DNA from: G963708235 sp963708235
GTDB lineage: Bacteria > Actinomycetota > Acidimicrobiia > Spongiisociales > UBA5794
Length of the DNA: 64,000 bases
Assembly: GCA_963708235.1 (NCBI GenBank)
Contig: OY970200.1
Coordinates: 1,984,001-2,048,000, forward strand
Direction of reading: 5' to 3'
Shown in pieces: positions 33,204-42,252 of this stretch (its first letter is position 1; each line of letters begins with the position of its first letter). The notes under the pieces are model-generated. The model saw only the letters and a program-made list of their open reading frames with translations. It was not told the origin of the DNA and made no database searches. The translations under genes were made by a program, and so were the position numbers.

Positions 33204-35653
33204 CCGGACGTATCGACACGGCGAGGATTGCGGTCCGCAAGCTGATCCGCGACGCCCGGGACAAGAACAAGTGGCGCAAGATCGTCAAGGTTCGGCTCTG
33301 GATGCCGGTTGCGCTGCAACTGCTGCTGATCGGTGGCGTCGTCTGGTACACCACCGCCCGGTTCCCCGGGTTTCTCAACCAGACCAACGTGGGCAACATC
33401 CTGATCCTGGCCATCCCGCTGGCGGTGGTGGCCATCGCCCAGACCCATGCCCTGCTGGTCGGCTACCTCGATCCCTCCGTCGGGGCGATGATCAGCTTCG
33501 GGGTGGTCGTCGCGTCGTTCCTGATCGGTCCCGAGGCGACGCTGATGGAGATCCTGTTCGGTGTCGGGGTCATCGTCCTGGCCGGGGTCGCCCTCGGGCT
33601 GGTCAACGCCGTCCTGGTGCGCGGAATCAAGATGCCTTCGATCATCGCCACGCTGGCGACGCTGAGCATCCTCAACGGCATCTCGCTCACGCTGCGGGAG
33701 ACCCCATCCGGGACCATCAACGCCGAGTTCACCTCGTGGCTGCGCACCAGTGTCGGGCCGGTACCGATCGCCTTCATCGTGGTGGTCCTCGGCGCCGGGC
33801 TGCTCGACGTGTGGTTGCACGGCAGCGGGTCCGGGCTGCAGTTGCGGGCGGTGGGTTTCGACGAGCGGTCGGCAAAGCGCAGCGGCATCCGCACCAACTG
33901 GGTCCGGGTCAGGGCGCTGGTGCTGTCCGGGGTGTTTGCGGCGCTGGCGTCGTTCTTCGTGATGGCCCGCTCCGGGATCGGCAACGCCCAGATCGGTGAC
34001 ACGTACGCCCTCAACAGCATCACCGCCGCCGTGCTCGGTGGCGCCGCTCTCAGCGGAGGACGCGCCACCTACGTCGGTGGCGTAGTCGCCTCGGTGCTGC
34101 TGGCGTTGATCATCAGCGTGCTCCCCTTCCTGGGGCTGAGCACCGAACACGGTCTGATGATCATCGGTGTGCTGGTGCTGATCGGTGTGGCCTTGTTCCA
34201 GGTCGGTGACCTCAAGGAACTGGTGAAGCGCAACTACAAGCGGGGCCGCCGCCTCGTCGTCGGCAGCCGCCCCGCCGAGGTCGCCGACATCCCCTCCGTC
34301 TACCCGGCGGGGACCGACTTCACCGTGGTCAGCACCGGGCGGAAGCTGATCCGGGGCGGGACCGTGCTCAGCGTGGACCCTGGCGTCGGTGACTTCGCCA
34401 CCGGCGACGTCCTGATCCAAGGTGACCGCATCGTCGCCGTCGGCCCTGCCCTGGACGCCGGCGAGGCCGAGGTGATCGACGCATCGGGAATGATCGTCAT
34501 GCCCGGTTTCGTCGATACCCACCGCCATATCTGGGAGGGTCTGCTGCGCAACATCGGCACCGACGTCCCGCTGGAGGGAAGGGCCGGATACATCTCGTTC
34601 GTGCTCCACAAACTGGCGCCGGCGTTCCGACCCGAGGACGCCTACGCCGGCAACCTGCTCTCGTCACTCGGCGCCATCGACGCCGGGATCACCACGCTGC
34701 TCGACTGGTCACACATCCAGGACTCCCCCGCCCACACCGATGCGGCGATCCAGGCGCTCCAGGATTCGGGGCTGCGGGCAGTGTTCGCCTACGGATTCCC
34801 CTGGTGGGGGAAATGGGAGGAACGGCAACCGAGCTGGTTCGTCCGTGCCGCCACCCAACATTTCTCGTCAACCGACCAGCTCCTCACGCTGGCGCTGGCG
34901 GCACCCGGCCCCGAGTTCACCGACTTCGAGGTGTCGCGCGACCACTGGAAGCTGGCGAGGGAGACCGGCGCCCGCATCACCACCCATGTCGGGGTGGGCA
35001 GCTACGGGCGTGAAGGGAAGGTTCAGGAGATGGGGGCGGCGGGTCTGCTGGGTGCGGACACCACGTACATCCACTGCACCACCCTCAACGACACCGAGGT
35101 CCAGATGATCGTCGACACCGGCGGCACCGTCTCGCTGGCGGTCCCGGTGGAGATGATGATGGGTCACGGGATGCCCCCGATCCAGAAGTTCCTCGATCGG
35201 GGGCTCCGTCCCAGCCTGAGCGTCGATGTCGAAACCAACGTCCCCGGCGACATGTTCAGCCAGATGCGCTCGGTGCTGACCCTGCAGCGGGCCATGGCCG
35301 CCGCAGACGGAAAAGCACCTGTCGGGGCCGCCGAGATCCTCGCCCTGGCCACGATCGAGGGCGCCCGGGCCAACGGTCTCGAGTCGAAGACCGGATCACT
35401 CACCCCCGGCAAGCAGGCCGACATCATCATGCTTCGCACCGACCGCCTCAACGTCACCCCGCTCAACGACCCCGCCACCGCCGTGGTCACCTCGATGGAC
35501 ACCGGCAACGTCGACACCGTGCTCATCGCCGGCCGCACCATGAAGGAGGAGGGCAAACTCCTCCACGTCGACTGGCCTGCCATGAACCGCCTCGCCGGCG
35601 AAGCCCGCGACCACGTCATCGCCACCTCGGGCTTCAAGCTCCCCAAGATCTGA
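33200..35653 (+). CDS. Natural fusion: RbsC-like ABC permease plus AtzA/SsnA-like amidohydrolase
   Basis: 817 residues in one uninterrupted frame from GTG 33200. Residues about 1-345 are a BPD_transp_2 permease (GYLDPSVGAMISFGVVVASFLIG, the basic loop VGFDERSAKRSGIRTNWV, and AVLGGAALSGGRATYVGG). A polar linker of about 35 residues follows (KRNYKRGRRLVV ... TVVSTGRK). Residues about 370-817 are a complete amidohydrolase: MPGFVDTHRHIWE (His441, His443), ITTHVGVGS, YIHCTTLND, LSVDVETN and GSLTPGKQADIIMLRTD. The enzyme half would sit on the cytoplasmic side of the pore. No stop codon or strong internal ribosome site breaks the junction. It resembles the first gene of the operon. Substrate unknown. 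Confidence 0.88.
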   Translation: MTGRIDTARIAVRKLIRDARDKNKWRKIVKVRLWMPVALQLLLIGGVVWYTTARFPGFLNQTNVGNILILAIPLAVVAIAQTHALLVGYLDPSVGAMISFGVVVASFLIGPEATLMEILFGVGVIVLAGVALGLVNAVLVRGIKMPSIIATLATLSILNGISLTLRETPSGTINAEFTSWLRTSVGPVPIAFIVVVLGAGLLDVWLHGSGSGLQLRAVGFDERSAKRSGIRTNWVRVRALVLSGVFAALASFFVMARSGIGNAQIGDTYALNSITAAVLGGAALSGGRATYVGGVVASVLLALIISVLPFLGLSTEHGLMIIGVLVLIGVALFQVGDLKELVKRNYKRGRRLVVGSRPAEVADIPSVYPAGTDFTVVSTGRKLIRGGTVLSVDPGVGDFATGDVLIQGDRIVAVGPALDAGEAEVIDASGMIVMPGFVDTHRHIWEGLLRNIGTDVPLEGRAGYISFVLHKLAPAFRPEDAYAGNLLSSLGAIDAGITTLLDWSHIQDSPAHTDAAIQALQDSGLRAVFAYGFPWWGKWEERQPSWFVRAATQHFSSTDQLLTLALAAPGPEFTDFEVSRDHWKLARETGARITTHVGVGSYGREGKVQEMGAAGLLGADTTYIHCTTLNDTEVQMIVDTGGTVSLAVPVEMMMGHGMPPIQKFLDRGLRPSLSVDVETNVPGDMFSQMRSVLTLQRAMAAADGKAPVGAAEILALATIEGARANGLESKTGSLTPGKQADIIMLRTDRLNVTPLNDPATAVVTSMDTGNVDTVLIAGRTMKEEGKLLHVDWPAMNRLAGEARDHVIATSGFKLPKI

Positions 35654-35721
35654 CCGAACCCGAGACGCAAACCCGGAACCGAGGCGCGAACCGGAACCGA
35701 GGCGGCGACTCGGACCGGCGA

Positions 35722-36513
35722 TCATTCGAGGATGTCGAGCACCGCCTCCACCACGTCGCCGCCTCCGGCAAGCCGACCATCGTTGTGGTCGGCGCCGTCG
35801 ATGAGGATCCAGCGCTTCGGCCCTGGGGCAGCGTCGTAGACCGCTTGCGACTGCTCCGGTGGAACGATCGAGTCAGCCGACCCGGCGATCACGGCGATCG
35901 GCGCCGTCACCCCTCTGATCATCTCCTCGGTGGGGAACTCGTCCCAGAGCAGGAGCCGCACCGGGAGCAACGGATAGTGGACGGCGGCAACCGCGGCGAG
36001 CGAGGTGAATGGCGAGCGAAGCACCAGCGCAGTCGGCGGGAACTGGGCAGCGACGGCCGTCGCCACGGCGGCGCCGAGCGACTCTCCGAACAGGACGATC
36101 GGATGATCGCCGTGGTGGGCGCCGACCCATGCCACGACGGCCGAACCGTCGGCGACGAGACCCTCCTCGGAGGGGGAGCCGGAGTTGCCGCCATACCCCC
36201 GGTAGTCGAAGAGCACGACGCCCAGACCCTCGGCGGCCAGTTGGGAACCGAACGCGATCCGGCCACTGCGGTTGCCGGCGTTCCCGTTGAATACGATCAC
36301 GATGGGGGCGGCTGACTCCGGGGCGAGAAACCACCCGCCGAGGTCGACTCCGTCGGCGGTGGCGAAGGTCACCGACTCCCAGTCGGGAGGTGGCAGGCCG
36401 ACCGCTGCGCTCGGTAGGTAGATCAGATGACGTTGGAGGAGCCATAGCGCCCCCGTTCCGAGCACGACCAGGACGGCGGCCGAGACAATGAGGCGCACCA
36501 CCCGGAACCTCAT
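35722..36513 (-). CDS. Alpha/beta hydrolase (BEM46/ABHD13-like), membrane anchored
   Basis: 263 residues from ATG 36513; a GTG at 36528 is possible. One N-terminal helix (about 8-27) anchors the protein. The serine hydrolase core follows: an oxyanion-loop region VFNGNAGNRSGR, FDYRGYGGNSGSPSEEG, and the nucleophile elbow GESLG (Ser). The acid Asp is probably in IAGSADSIVPPEQ and the His in IDGADHND. This is the arrangement of the BEM46/YqkD-like group, whose natural substrates are mostly unknown (esters, lipids or peptides). It stands alone, convergent with the large transporter operon and divergent from the GNAT gene. Confidence 0.85.
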   Translation of the reverse strand: MRFRVVRLIVSAAVLVVLGTGALWLLQRHLIYLPSAAVGLPPPDWESVTFATADGVDLGGWFLAPESAAPIVIVFNGNAGNRSGRIAFGSQLAAEGLGVVLFDYRGYGGNSGSPSEEGLVADGSAVVAWVGAHHGDHPIVLFGESLGAAVATAVAAQFPPTALVLRSPFTSLAAVAAVHYPLLPVRLLLWDEFPTEEMIRGVTAPIAVIAGSADSIVPPEQSQAVYDAAPGPKRWILIDGADHNDGRLAGGGDVVEAVLDILE

Positions 36514-36656
36514 CGCCGAGCGCAGCACATGGGGGTGCAGCGGCGGAGGGAGGTCGGGCGTTGCTGGAGACTCGGAGGGTATGGGACAGCCATGGGTGCG
36601 CTACGAAGTATCGCCGATCGGCGCCCGTGGCTGGCAATGATCGGTAGCCTGACGTC

Positions 36657-37235
36657 ATGGCCTTCGATGTGCGCCCTGCCGATGTGTTCGAGGACGTCCG
36701 CCAGGTGATCGGGCCGAAGCGTCCCGATGCCAATGTGTGCTGGTGTTTGTCGTACCGCATCCCCTCGCGGCTCCATCGTGAGCTGGCAGGTCCGGCACGT
36801 GGTGAGTTCGTGGCGGAACTGTGCCGGCGCGACGTGGCGCCGGGGGTCCTCGCCTACGACGGTGACGAACCGGTGGGGTGGGCCGGGGTGGCCCCCCGTG
36901 CCGATCTGAACAGCTTTGCCCGTGCCAACAGCAAGATCCCGCACCTCGACGACCTACCGGTGTGGACGGTGTGGTGTTTCCGCACCCGGGCGGGCAACCG
37001 TGGCCGGGGTATCGCCCACGCCCTGCTGGCCGGAGCCGTCGAGTTTGCCCGGTCGCACGACGCACCGGTGATCGAGGGATACCCCGTCGACAACGGCGAC
37101 GAGCGGGTGGACCTGACCATGGCGTATGTCGGGACCGTCGCTCTCTTCGAACGGGCGGGATTCGCCAAAGCGTCCGACACCCCCTCGGTGCTCGACGGGT
37201 TCCCCCGTGTCGTGATGCGACTCGATCTGCGCTGA
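36657..37235 (+). CDS. GNAT-family N-acetyltransferase
   Basis: 192 residues. The acetyl-CoA site is seen in VWCFRTRAGNRGRGIAHALLAGAVEFAR (RGRGIA, about 120-126). The substrate-side strands follow, with EGYPVDNGDERVDLTMAYVGTVALFERAGFAKAS, a usual GNAT motif B. The N-terminal part (CWCLSYRIPSRLHREL) is characteristic of a small actinobacterial GNAT subgroup. It would acetylate an amine of unknown identity. The ATG at 36657 follows a 143-bp divergent gap shared with the hydrolase gene. No operon partner. Confidence 0.85.
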   Translation: MAFDVRPADVFEDVRQVIGPKRPDANVCWCLSYRIPSRLHRELAGPARGEFVAELCRRDVAPGVLAYDGDEPVGWAGVAPRADLNSFARANSKIPHLDDLPVWTVWCFRTRAGNRGRGIAHALLAGAVEFARSHDAPVIEGYPVDNGDERVDLTMAYVGTVALFERAGFAKASDTPSVLDGFPRVVMRLDLR

Positions 37236-37271
37236 CCCTGACCCCCGACGCTCCGCTTCTCGCCCACGCGC

Positions 37272-38501
37272 CTACGGCGACCTACCACGGGTGACGTAGG
37301 TACGTCCAAGGGGACTGGTCCAGTGGTGGCCACCTTTGGGCAGACGTCGGTAGCGCCAGCGGCCTTCATCCTTGGCGCGGTGGTGTGACCTGCAAAGTGG
37401 GGCGAGATTGCGCTCGAGGGTGCGACCACCGTCGGCACGACGAGTGGTGTGGTCGATATCGGAGCGGCGCGCCGGCCGCCGACATCCCGGGAACACACAG
37501 GTACGGTTGCGGGCGCGCACCTGGCGGGCCTGGGAAGCAGTGGGCCGACGGCGCAGGGCGACGGCGAGCGGTGCGCCGTTGTCATCGATCACCGTCGCCT
37601 GCCACCGACCGTCGATCTGGGAGTCGACCACATGGCGGGCCATCTCGGCGACGACCGGCCCCCAACCGTCGAGCTCGCCCGGCGCCTCGGACATCCCGAG
37701 CAGGGTGGCGAGGTCGACCGTGATGTCGACCATCCCGCGACCCAACGACGTTCCGTGCCCGCACAGCAGGTCCATGGCCACGTCGGCACGTCGCTGTTCG
37801 ATGGTCCTGCCATCGTTGGGGAGCATTCGAGCCAGGTGATCGATACGTGACCGTGCCGCCACTGCCTGCTCCGGCGAGACATCGAGCAGATGGAGGTCGG
37901 CGGTTCCGGCGGGTGTGGCCTCCACGACGAGCCGCCGGTCTTCGATCGCCACACCTCTGCGGGCGGCGTCGGCGGCGGGATCAGCGATGATGCACAGCTT
38001 GCGCACGAGCGAGCGGAGTTGTCCCGTTGTGAGGTCCTCCGCCCGCTCGGCGACATCGGCCACCACCGTGCAAGCGGCGACATCGGGGAGGTGGGCGGTG
38101 CCCTCGGCGATAACTCTGGCCCTACGCACGTCGATGCGCCCGGCGCGGAGCATCTCGTGAATCTGAGGTAGGCGTGCGGTCACGTCCACGGCGAATGCCA
38201 GCTCGTGCTTCGCCGCCACACCGGTGAGCCGCAGCGCCGCTCCCACCTCCAGCGCCGCAAACTCGCCGTTGTCGTCATCGCGGCCCGCCACCTCGGCGAT
38301 GTCGGCGGCACGTTCGGCCTGGAGGTGGGACACCAGCCGATCTCGGGCCATGAGCAGGCGAACGGTGTCGCCGTCGGAGAGACGGGAACGGTCGACCGTC
38401 GAGACGATCGCAGCCAGGTACGGTCCCGGGTCGATCAACTCTAGATCGCCGGGGAGCGGCTCGCTACCGATCGCTATGGGGCGGCAATACATGTTGGACA
38501 T
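37272..38501 (-). CDS. DUF222 / 13E12-repeat protein with HNH endonuclease motif
   Basis: 409 residues. The DUF222 helical domain (about 45-290) leads into a C-terminal HNH nuclease fold: CVFPGCRRPARRSDIDHTTRRADGGRTLERNLAPLCRSHHRAKDEG. It has both Cys pairs' positions and the catalytic His in DIDH. This family is found almost only in actinobacteria, often in many copies, and is thought to move like a selfish homing element, but the activity has not been shown broadly. The start is either ATG 38501 or ATG 38492, since GAGGG lies close to the former and at better spacing from the latter. It is followed on the opposite side by a convergent GNAT gene. Confidence 0.9.
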   Translation of the reverse strand: MSNMYCRPIAIGSEPLPGDLELIDPGPYLAAIVSTVDRSRLSDGDTVRLLMARDRLVSHLQAERAADIAEVAGRDDDNGEFAALEVGAALRLTGVAAKHELAFAVDVTARLPQIHEMLRAGRIDVRRARVIAEGTAHLPDVAACTVVADVAERAEDLTTGQLRSLVRKLCIIADPAADAARRGVAIEDRRLVVEATPAGTADLHLLDVSPEQAVAARSRIDHLARMLPNDGRTIEQRRADVAMDLLCGHGTSLGRGMVDITVDLATLLGMSEAPGELDGWGPVVAEMARHVVDSQIDGRWQATVIDDNGAPLAVALRRRPTASQARQVRARNRTCVFPGCRRPARRSDIDHTTRRADGGRTLERNLAPLCRSHHRAKDEGRWRYRRLPKGGHHWTSPLGRTYVTRGRSP

Positions 38502-38694
38502 ACCCTCATACTGACAGGAGGGTGTGACAGAAACGGCCCGGCGGACGACGCTCCACCGAATCTCGTCCGTACGATTGGCCTCCTGCACCGCTCATCCGAC
38601 CAGCCGGGTGTCGGTTCCGGGGGCACCCGTGGCGTTTCGCCTGGCATGCGGCGGGGTACATCGGCGTTTCGCCCGCCGTCGAAAGTTCGAGATC

Positions 38695-39123
38695 ATGACC
38701 ACTGCATCCAAACTGTATGACTCCGCCAGCGACACCGTCCACGACTGGGTGGACAACGTCCGGCAGGAGATGCCCGACGCCAAAGACCTCAACAAGGCGG
38801 CGTCGCAGGCGAACAAGGTCGCCTCACACGCCGCCGCAGAGTTGGCCGGACGTGCCGGTGATCTGTGGGATGACGCCGCCGACCGGATCATGACCCATCT
38901 CCCCGGAGCGGCAGCCCGTGCGGCCCGCACCCGCCGTCGCCGCTGGATGTTCGGCGGTGTCGCCGTCATCGGTCTGGTGGCGCTGTTCGGTCCGGGTGGG
39001 GCGCAGCGCCGTGCCGCCCTGAAGCGCCGGTTCGGCCAAACCGCCGACGCGGCCAACAGAGCGACGAGCGACACGCCCGCCAAGACCGCCAGCAACACCG
39101 GCGCCAAGAAGGACTCCGCCTGA
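38695..39123 (+). CDS. Small membrane protein of unknown function
   Basis: 142 residues from ATG 38695. An amphipathic, Ala-rich helical N-terminal half (SKLYDSASDTVHDWVDNV ... NKAASQANKVASHAAAELAG) is followed by a single hydrophobic helix (about 88-102, MFGGVAVIGLVALFGPGG) flanked by RTRRRR and KRR. The tail is low complexity (TSDTPAKTASNTGAKK). The layout resembles stress-induced apolipoprotein-like or YtxH-like envelope proteins, but I do not assign a family. It stands ahead of a secreted SodC-like gene on the same strand with a 78-bp gap. Confidence 0.65.
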   Translation: MTTASKLYDSASDTVHDWVDNVRQEMPDAKDLNKAASQANKVASHAAAELAGRAGDLWDDAADRIMTHLPGAAARAARTRRRRWMFGGVAVIGLVALFGPGGAQRRAALKRRFGQTADAANRATSDTPAKTASNTGAKKDSA

Positions 39124-39201
39124 CGCTGCTCACGACAGCGGCCGGGCCGGCGACGCCGTCGGCTCGGCGTGGAATCAGCACTCGAGAGAGGGGACGACAC
39201 C

Positions 39202-39708
39202 GTGGACGACGACCACCGCAGGGTTCACCGACTGATCACGGTGGCACTGGCGAGCCTGATGGCTCTGGCAGTCGCCATACCGGTGTCGGCACAGCCATCG
39301 CACGGAGTCGAGCACACCACCGGCGAGTTCCGCACGTTGCCGGACGGAGTCGCCCGCGGCTACGAGATCGAAGGCACCGCCGACATGTACCGGGTGTACC
39401 GACCGGCCGGATCACGCACCGTCGTCCACGTCCGGGTCGCTGGGCTCGACGCCAGGACCGAATACCCGACCCATGTCCACAACGGGGCGTGCAGCGCCAC
39501 CCCACCGGGGCTGGGCCACTACATGCACGATCCCAACGGACCCGTCGATCCGGTGAATGAGATCTGGCCGATCGTCCGCACCCGTCGTAACGGCACCGGT
39601 CACGGAGCGGCGCATCACGCCCACCGGGCACGGCCCGACGCACGATCGGTCGTCATCCACCACCCGGCCGACACCACCATCCGCCTGGCCTGCGCCGATC
39701 TGAGCTGA
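39202..39708 (+). CDS. Secreted Cu/Zn superoxide dismutase-like protein
   Basis: 168 residues from GTG 39202, chosen for the GAGAGGGG about 8 nt upstream; the longer frame from 39169 adds nothing recognisable. The signal peptide ends MALAVAIPVSA-QPSHG. The beta-barrel has the SodC-like core: YPTHVHNGAC (two metal-type His and a Cys), GLGHYMHDPNGP, and the final RSVVIHHPADTTIRLACADL, where the second Cys would form the conserved disulfide. One central histidine loop looks altered (GTGHGAAHHAHRAR), so full copper ligation is uncertain and the protein might not be an active dismutase. Confidence 0.68.
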   Translation: MDDDHRRVHRLITVALASLMALAVAIPVSAQPSHGVEHTTGEFRTLPDGVARGYEIEGTADMYRVYRPAGSRTVVHVRVAGLDARTEYPTHVHNGACSATPPGLGHYMHDPNGPVDPVNEIWPIVRTRRNGTGHGAAHHAHRARPDARSVVIHHPADTTIRLACADLS

Positions 39709-39799
39709 GCCGGACCGCACCGGGTCCGACCGGCACGGTTTTGTTCCGCTCGCCTCCGGGTACACATCGGACCAGGCCCCACACACGCAGGAGATCGAG

Positions 39800-40984
39800 A
39801 TGCGCGCCCTCACATGGCACGGAAAGCGGGACGTCCGAGTGAGCGACGTCCCGGAGCCGACGATCGAGGAACCAACCGATGCGGTGGTTCGGATTACCTC
39901 GACCGCGACATGCGGATCCGATCTCCATCTCTACGAGGTGCTCGGCATGTTCATGGACCAGGGCGATGTCCTCGGCCACGAACCGCTCGGTATCGTCGAG
40001 GCAGTCGGCGATGCGGTGGAGCACATCTCTCCCGGTGATCGTGTCGTGGTGCCCTTCAACATTTCGTGCGGCGCCTGTTGGATGTGCCGCACCGGCTTGT
40101 ACTCGCAGTGCGAGACGACCCAGGTCCGCTCCCACGACAAGGGTGCGGCACTTTTCGGCTACACCCGGCTCTACGGTTCGGTGCCGGGCGGCCAGGCCGA
40201 ACTGCTGCGGGTCCCCCATGCGGATTTCGGTCCGGTCAAGATTCCGGCGGACGTCTCCGACGAGCGCATGTTGTACCTGTCGGACATCCTCCCGACGGCC
40301 TGGCAGGCGGTCGAGTACGCCGAGATCCCCGAGGGTGGTTCCGTCGCCGTGTTCGGGTTGGGTCCTGTCGGGCAGTTCTGCTGCAGGGTTGCCCTCCAGC
40401 GTGGCGCCGGGACCGTCTTCGGAGTCGACCCTGTGCCTGAACGCCGCACCCTCGCCCAGGCACACGGGGCCGTCGCCATCGACGGCAGCGACATGGACGC
40501 CGCCGTACGCGAGATCCGGGAGCGCACCGAGGGCCGGGGAACGGATTCGACGATCGACGCCGTGGGTCTCGAGGCGCACGGGTCACCGATCGCGTCGGCG
40601 ATGCAGACCGCCACCGGACTCCTCCCCGACCGGGTTGCGGCCGGACTGGTCGAGCGAGCCGGTGTCGACCGTATGGCGGCACTTCATGCTTCGATCGAAA
40701 CGGCCCGGCGCGGGGGCACCGTGTCGATCTCCGGGGTGTACGGCGGTGCGCTCGACCCGATGCCGATGATGACCATGTTCGACAAGGGTCTCCGCATCCA
40801 CATGGGGCAGGCCAACGTCCGCCGCTGGACCGACACCATCATGCCTCTGCTGCTGGACGACGCCGATCCACTGGGCGTGGAGGGTTTCGCCACCCACCAT
40901 CTGCCCCTCGACGCCGGGCCCGAGGCATACGAGATGTTCCAGAAGAAACACGATGGCGCCATCAAGGTCGTTCTGCACCCGTGA
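39800..40984 (+). CDS. Zinc-dependent alcohol dehydrogenase (formaldehyde dehydrogenase-like)
   Basis: 394 residues. GroES-like catalytic domain: TATCGSDLHLYE with the first zinc Cys, and GHEPLGIVEAVGDAVEHISPGDRVVVPFN. The structural zinc loop CGACWMCRTGLYSQCE has four Cys. The Rossmann domain follows with FGLGPVGQFCCRVALQRGAG and VDPVPER. The long insert GLEAHGSPIASAMQTATGLLPDR matches the glutathione-independent formaldehyde dehydrogenase-like branch, whose members also use other alcohols or disproportionate aldehydes. NAD+ is expected as cofactor. The stop overlaps the CDGSH gene start (GTGA), so the two are co-translated. Confidence 0.9.
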   Translation: MRALTWHGKRDVRVSDVPEPTIEEPTDAVVRITSTATCGSDLHLYEVLGMFMDQGDVLGHEPLGIVEAVGDAVEHISPGDRVVVPFNISCGACWMCRTGLYSQCETTQVRSHDKGAALFGYTRLYGSVPGGQAELLRVPHADFGPVKIPADVSDERMLYLSDILPTAWQAVEYAEIPEGGSVAVFGLGPVGQFCCRVALQRGAGTVFGVDPVPERRTLAQAHGAVAIDGSDMDAAVREIRERTEGRGTDSTIDAVGLEAHGSPIASAMQTATGLLPDRVAAGLVERAGVDRMAALHASIETARRGGTVSISGVYGGALDPMPMMTMFDKGLRIHMGQANVRRWTDTIMPLLLDDADPLGVEGFATHHLPLDAGPEAYEMFQKKHDGAIKVVLHP

Positions 40985-41253
40985 CCACCGGCAATACGCG
41001 CCACGATCGCATCAGAGCGGCCGAGAACACACTGGCCGCCGCACCGGAGGAGCAGAACGCCGGGGCCGCGATCCGGTGCTATCCGGACGGGCCCTTGCTG
41101 GTCCGGGGAACGTTCACGATCGATGACGTGGAAACCGGGCCAGTGTCGGTACAGCGGTCGGTGGTGGCGTTGTGTCGATGTGGTCGCACCAAAGTGTCGC
41201 CCTGGTGCGACGGGAGCCACCGCAGTCGGCGTTCGACGCCTTCTGGCGACTGA
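40981..41253 (+). CDS. CDGSH-type [2Fe-2S] protein
   Basis: 90 residues starting with the GTG that overlaps the dehydrogenase stop. The C-terminus holds the CDGSH motif ALCRCGRTKVSPWCDGSHR, which supplies three Cys and one His to a [2Fe-2S] cluster, as in mitoNEET. The preceding strand part (IRCYPDGPLLVRGTF) fits the bacterial zf-CDGSH family. It probably transfers electrons or clusters. In several actinobacteria a CDGSH gene lies next to a haem-oxygenase-like diiron protein gene, and such a gene is found 1 kb away here on the opposite strand. Confidence 0.92.
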   Translation: MTTGNTRHDRIRAAENTLAAAPEEQNAGAAIRCYPDGPLLVRGTFTIDDVETGPVSVQRSVVALCRCGRTKVSPWCDGSHRSRRSTPSGD

Positions 41254-41274
41254 GCCTCCCGGTGTCGGCCCCCT

Positions 41275-42252
41275 TCATCCGGGCCGGACACGGGAGCCGC
41301 GGCGGAGGCGCCGCAGACTATGGGCAGCCAGCCGCAGCCGGCGGTCCGCATAGGGAATGCCCCCGCGGAGTCGTGCAGCGACGGCCACCCAGCTGCACAC
41401 GGCACGCTCGGTCACCCAGACCGGCGCCCACCACACGGCGCTCACCGGAAACACGGTGGCGCCCCCATACCGCCACCGCCCCGCTGCGGCGAGCGCCATC
41501 GAGCCGAGGACGACGGCGAGCAGGACCGGCCAACCGAGCCCGATCCGCCACATCCACACCGCCCCCGGCACCATCGACAGAAAGACCGCCATCCTGATCG
41601 GTTGCGCAAAGTCGTCGTACGCCTGGCGGCACCGCTGCCCCCAGAAGCGGGAGACGGCCGGTGGTCGTCGGGCGACGTAGAGATCCGGCCGTTCGGCGAT
41701 CCGGCCGGCGTTGGCGGCCACCGTGCGGATCAGCTCGCAGTTCTCGTAGAGGGCCTTTCCGTCGTAGCCACCCATGGCGAGGAAGAAGGATCTCCGGACC
41801 GCCAAGGTCCCCGGACTGTCGCGGGACCACGCTCGGTTGATCAGCGTGCGGGCGGTATCCCATGCGGCGTGCCATGGCACGGGATCGAAGTAGTTCTGTG
41901 GCCGCACCAGATCGGCGTGGGCCAGCGCACTGCGGACGGCCGCCAGGGCATCAGGCGTATATCGCACATCGTCGTCGGCGATCACCACGAACTCGTTCGA
42001 GGCATGGGCGATACCGGTGTGCACCCCCCACGCCTTCCCGTTGTCCATCCGATGTGTCGGGTCAGGACGCACGTGGCGGGCGAAGCTCCCCCACCGTTCG
42101 GCGTCACTGCGGAACAAGTCGTCATCGGAGCCGTCGACGATCACAAGCTCCACCGCCGCCGCCAGATCTCGGAGGTAGTCGGTGAGTTCGTCGAGACCCC
42201 GGTCGCCGGGGGCGAACCGCCGGATCGGCAGCACATAGGTGAGGTCACTCAT
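41275..42252 (-). CDS. Glycosyltransferase family 2 protein with C-terminal membrane helices
   Basis: 325 residues from ATG 42252, which overlaps the stop of the next gene upstream. The GT-A fold shows LVIVDGSDDD and the metal-binding DDD of VVIADDDVRYTP. The acceptor-side NYFDPVPWHAAWDTARTLIN and the GGYDGKALYENCELIRTV loop resemble the ED/ExxxE region. About residues 215-290 hold two to three hydrophobic helices (FLSMVPGAVWMWRIGLGWPVLLAVVLGSMAL). It probably adds a sugar to a membrane-bound or lipid acceptor. Translationally coupled to the diiron-protein gene; both are on the opposite strand to the CDGSH gene, with a 21-bp convergent gap. Confidence 0.85.
   Translation of the reverse strand: MSDLTYVLPIRRFAPGDRGLDELTDYLRDLAAAVELVIVDGSDDDLFRSDAERWGSFARHVRPDPTHRMDNGKAWGVHTGIAHASNEFVVIADDDVRYTPDALAAVRSALAHADLVRPQNYFDPVPWHAAWDTARTLINRAWSRDSPGTLAVRRSFFLAMGGYDGKALYENCELIRTVAANAGRIAERPDLYVARRPPAVSRFWGQRCRQAYDDFAQPIRMAVFLSMVPGAVWMWRIGLGWPVLLAVVLGSMALAAAGRWRYGGATVFPVSAVWWAPVWVTERAVCSWVAVAARLRGGIPYADRRLRLAAHSLRRLRRGSRVRPG

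Noticed and set aside
34315..35653. Amidohydrolase as a separate gene starting at GTG 34325
   Set aside because: No stop codon ends the permease and the GTG has only a weak, distant GGGGA; a fusion is simpler. Re-initiation cannot be fully excluded.
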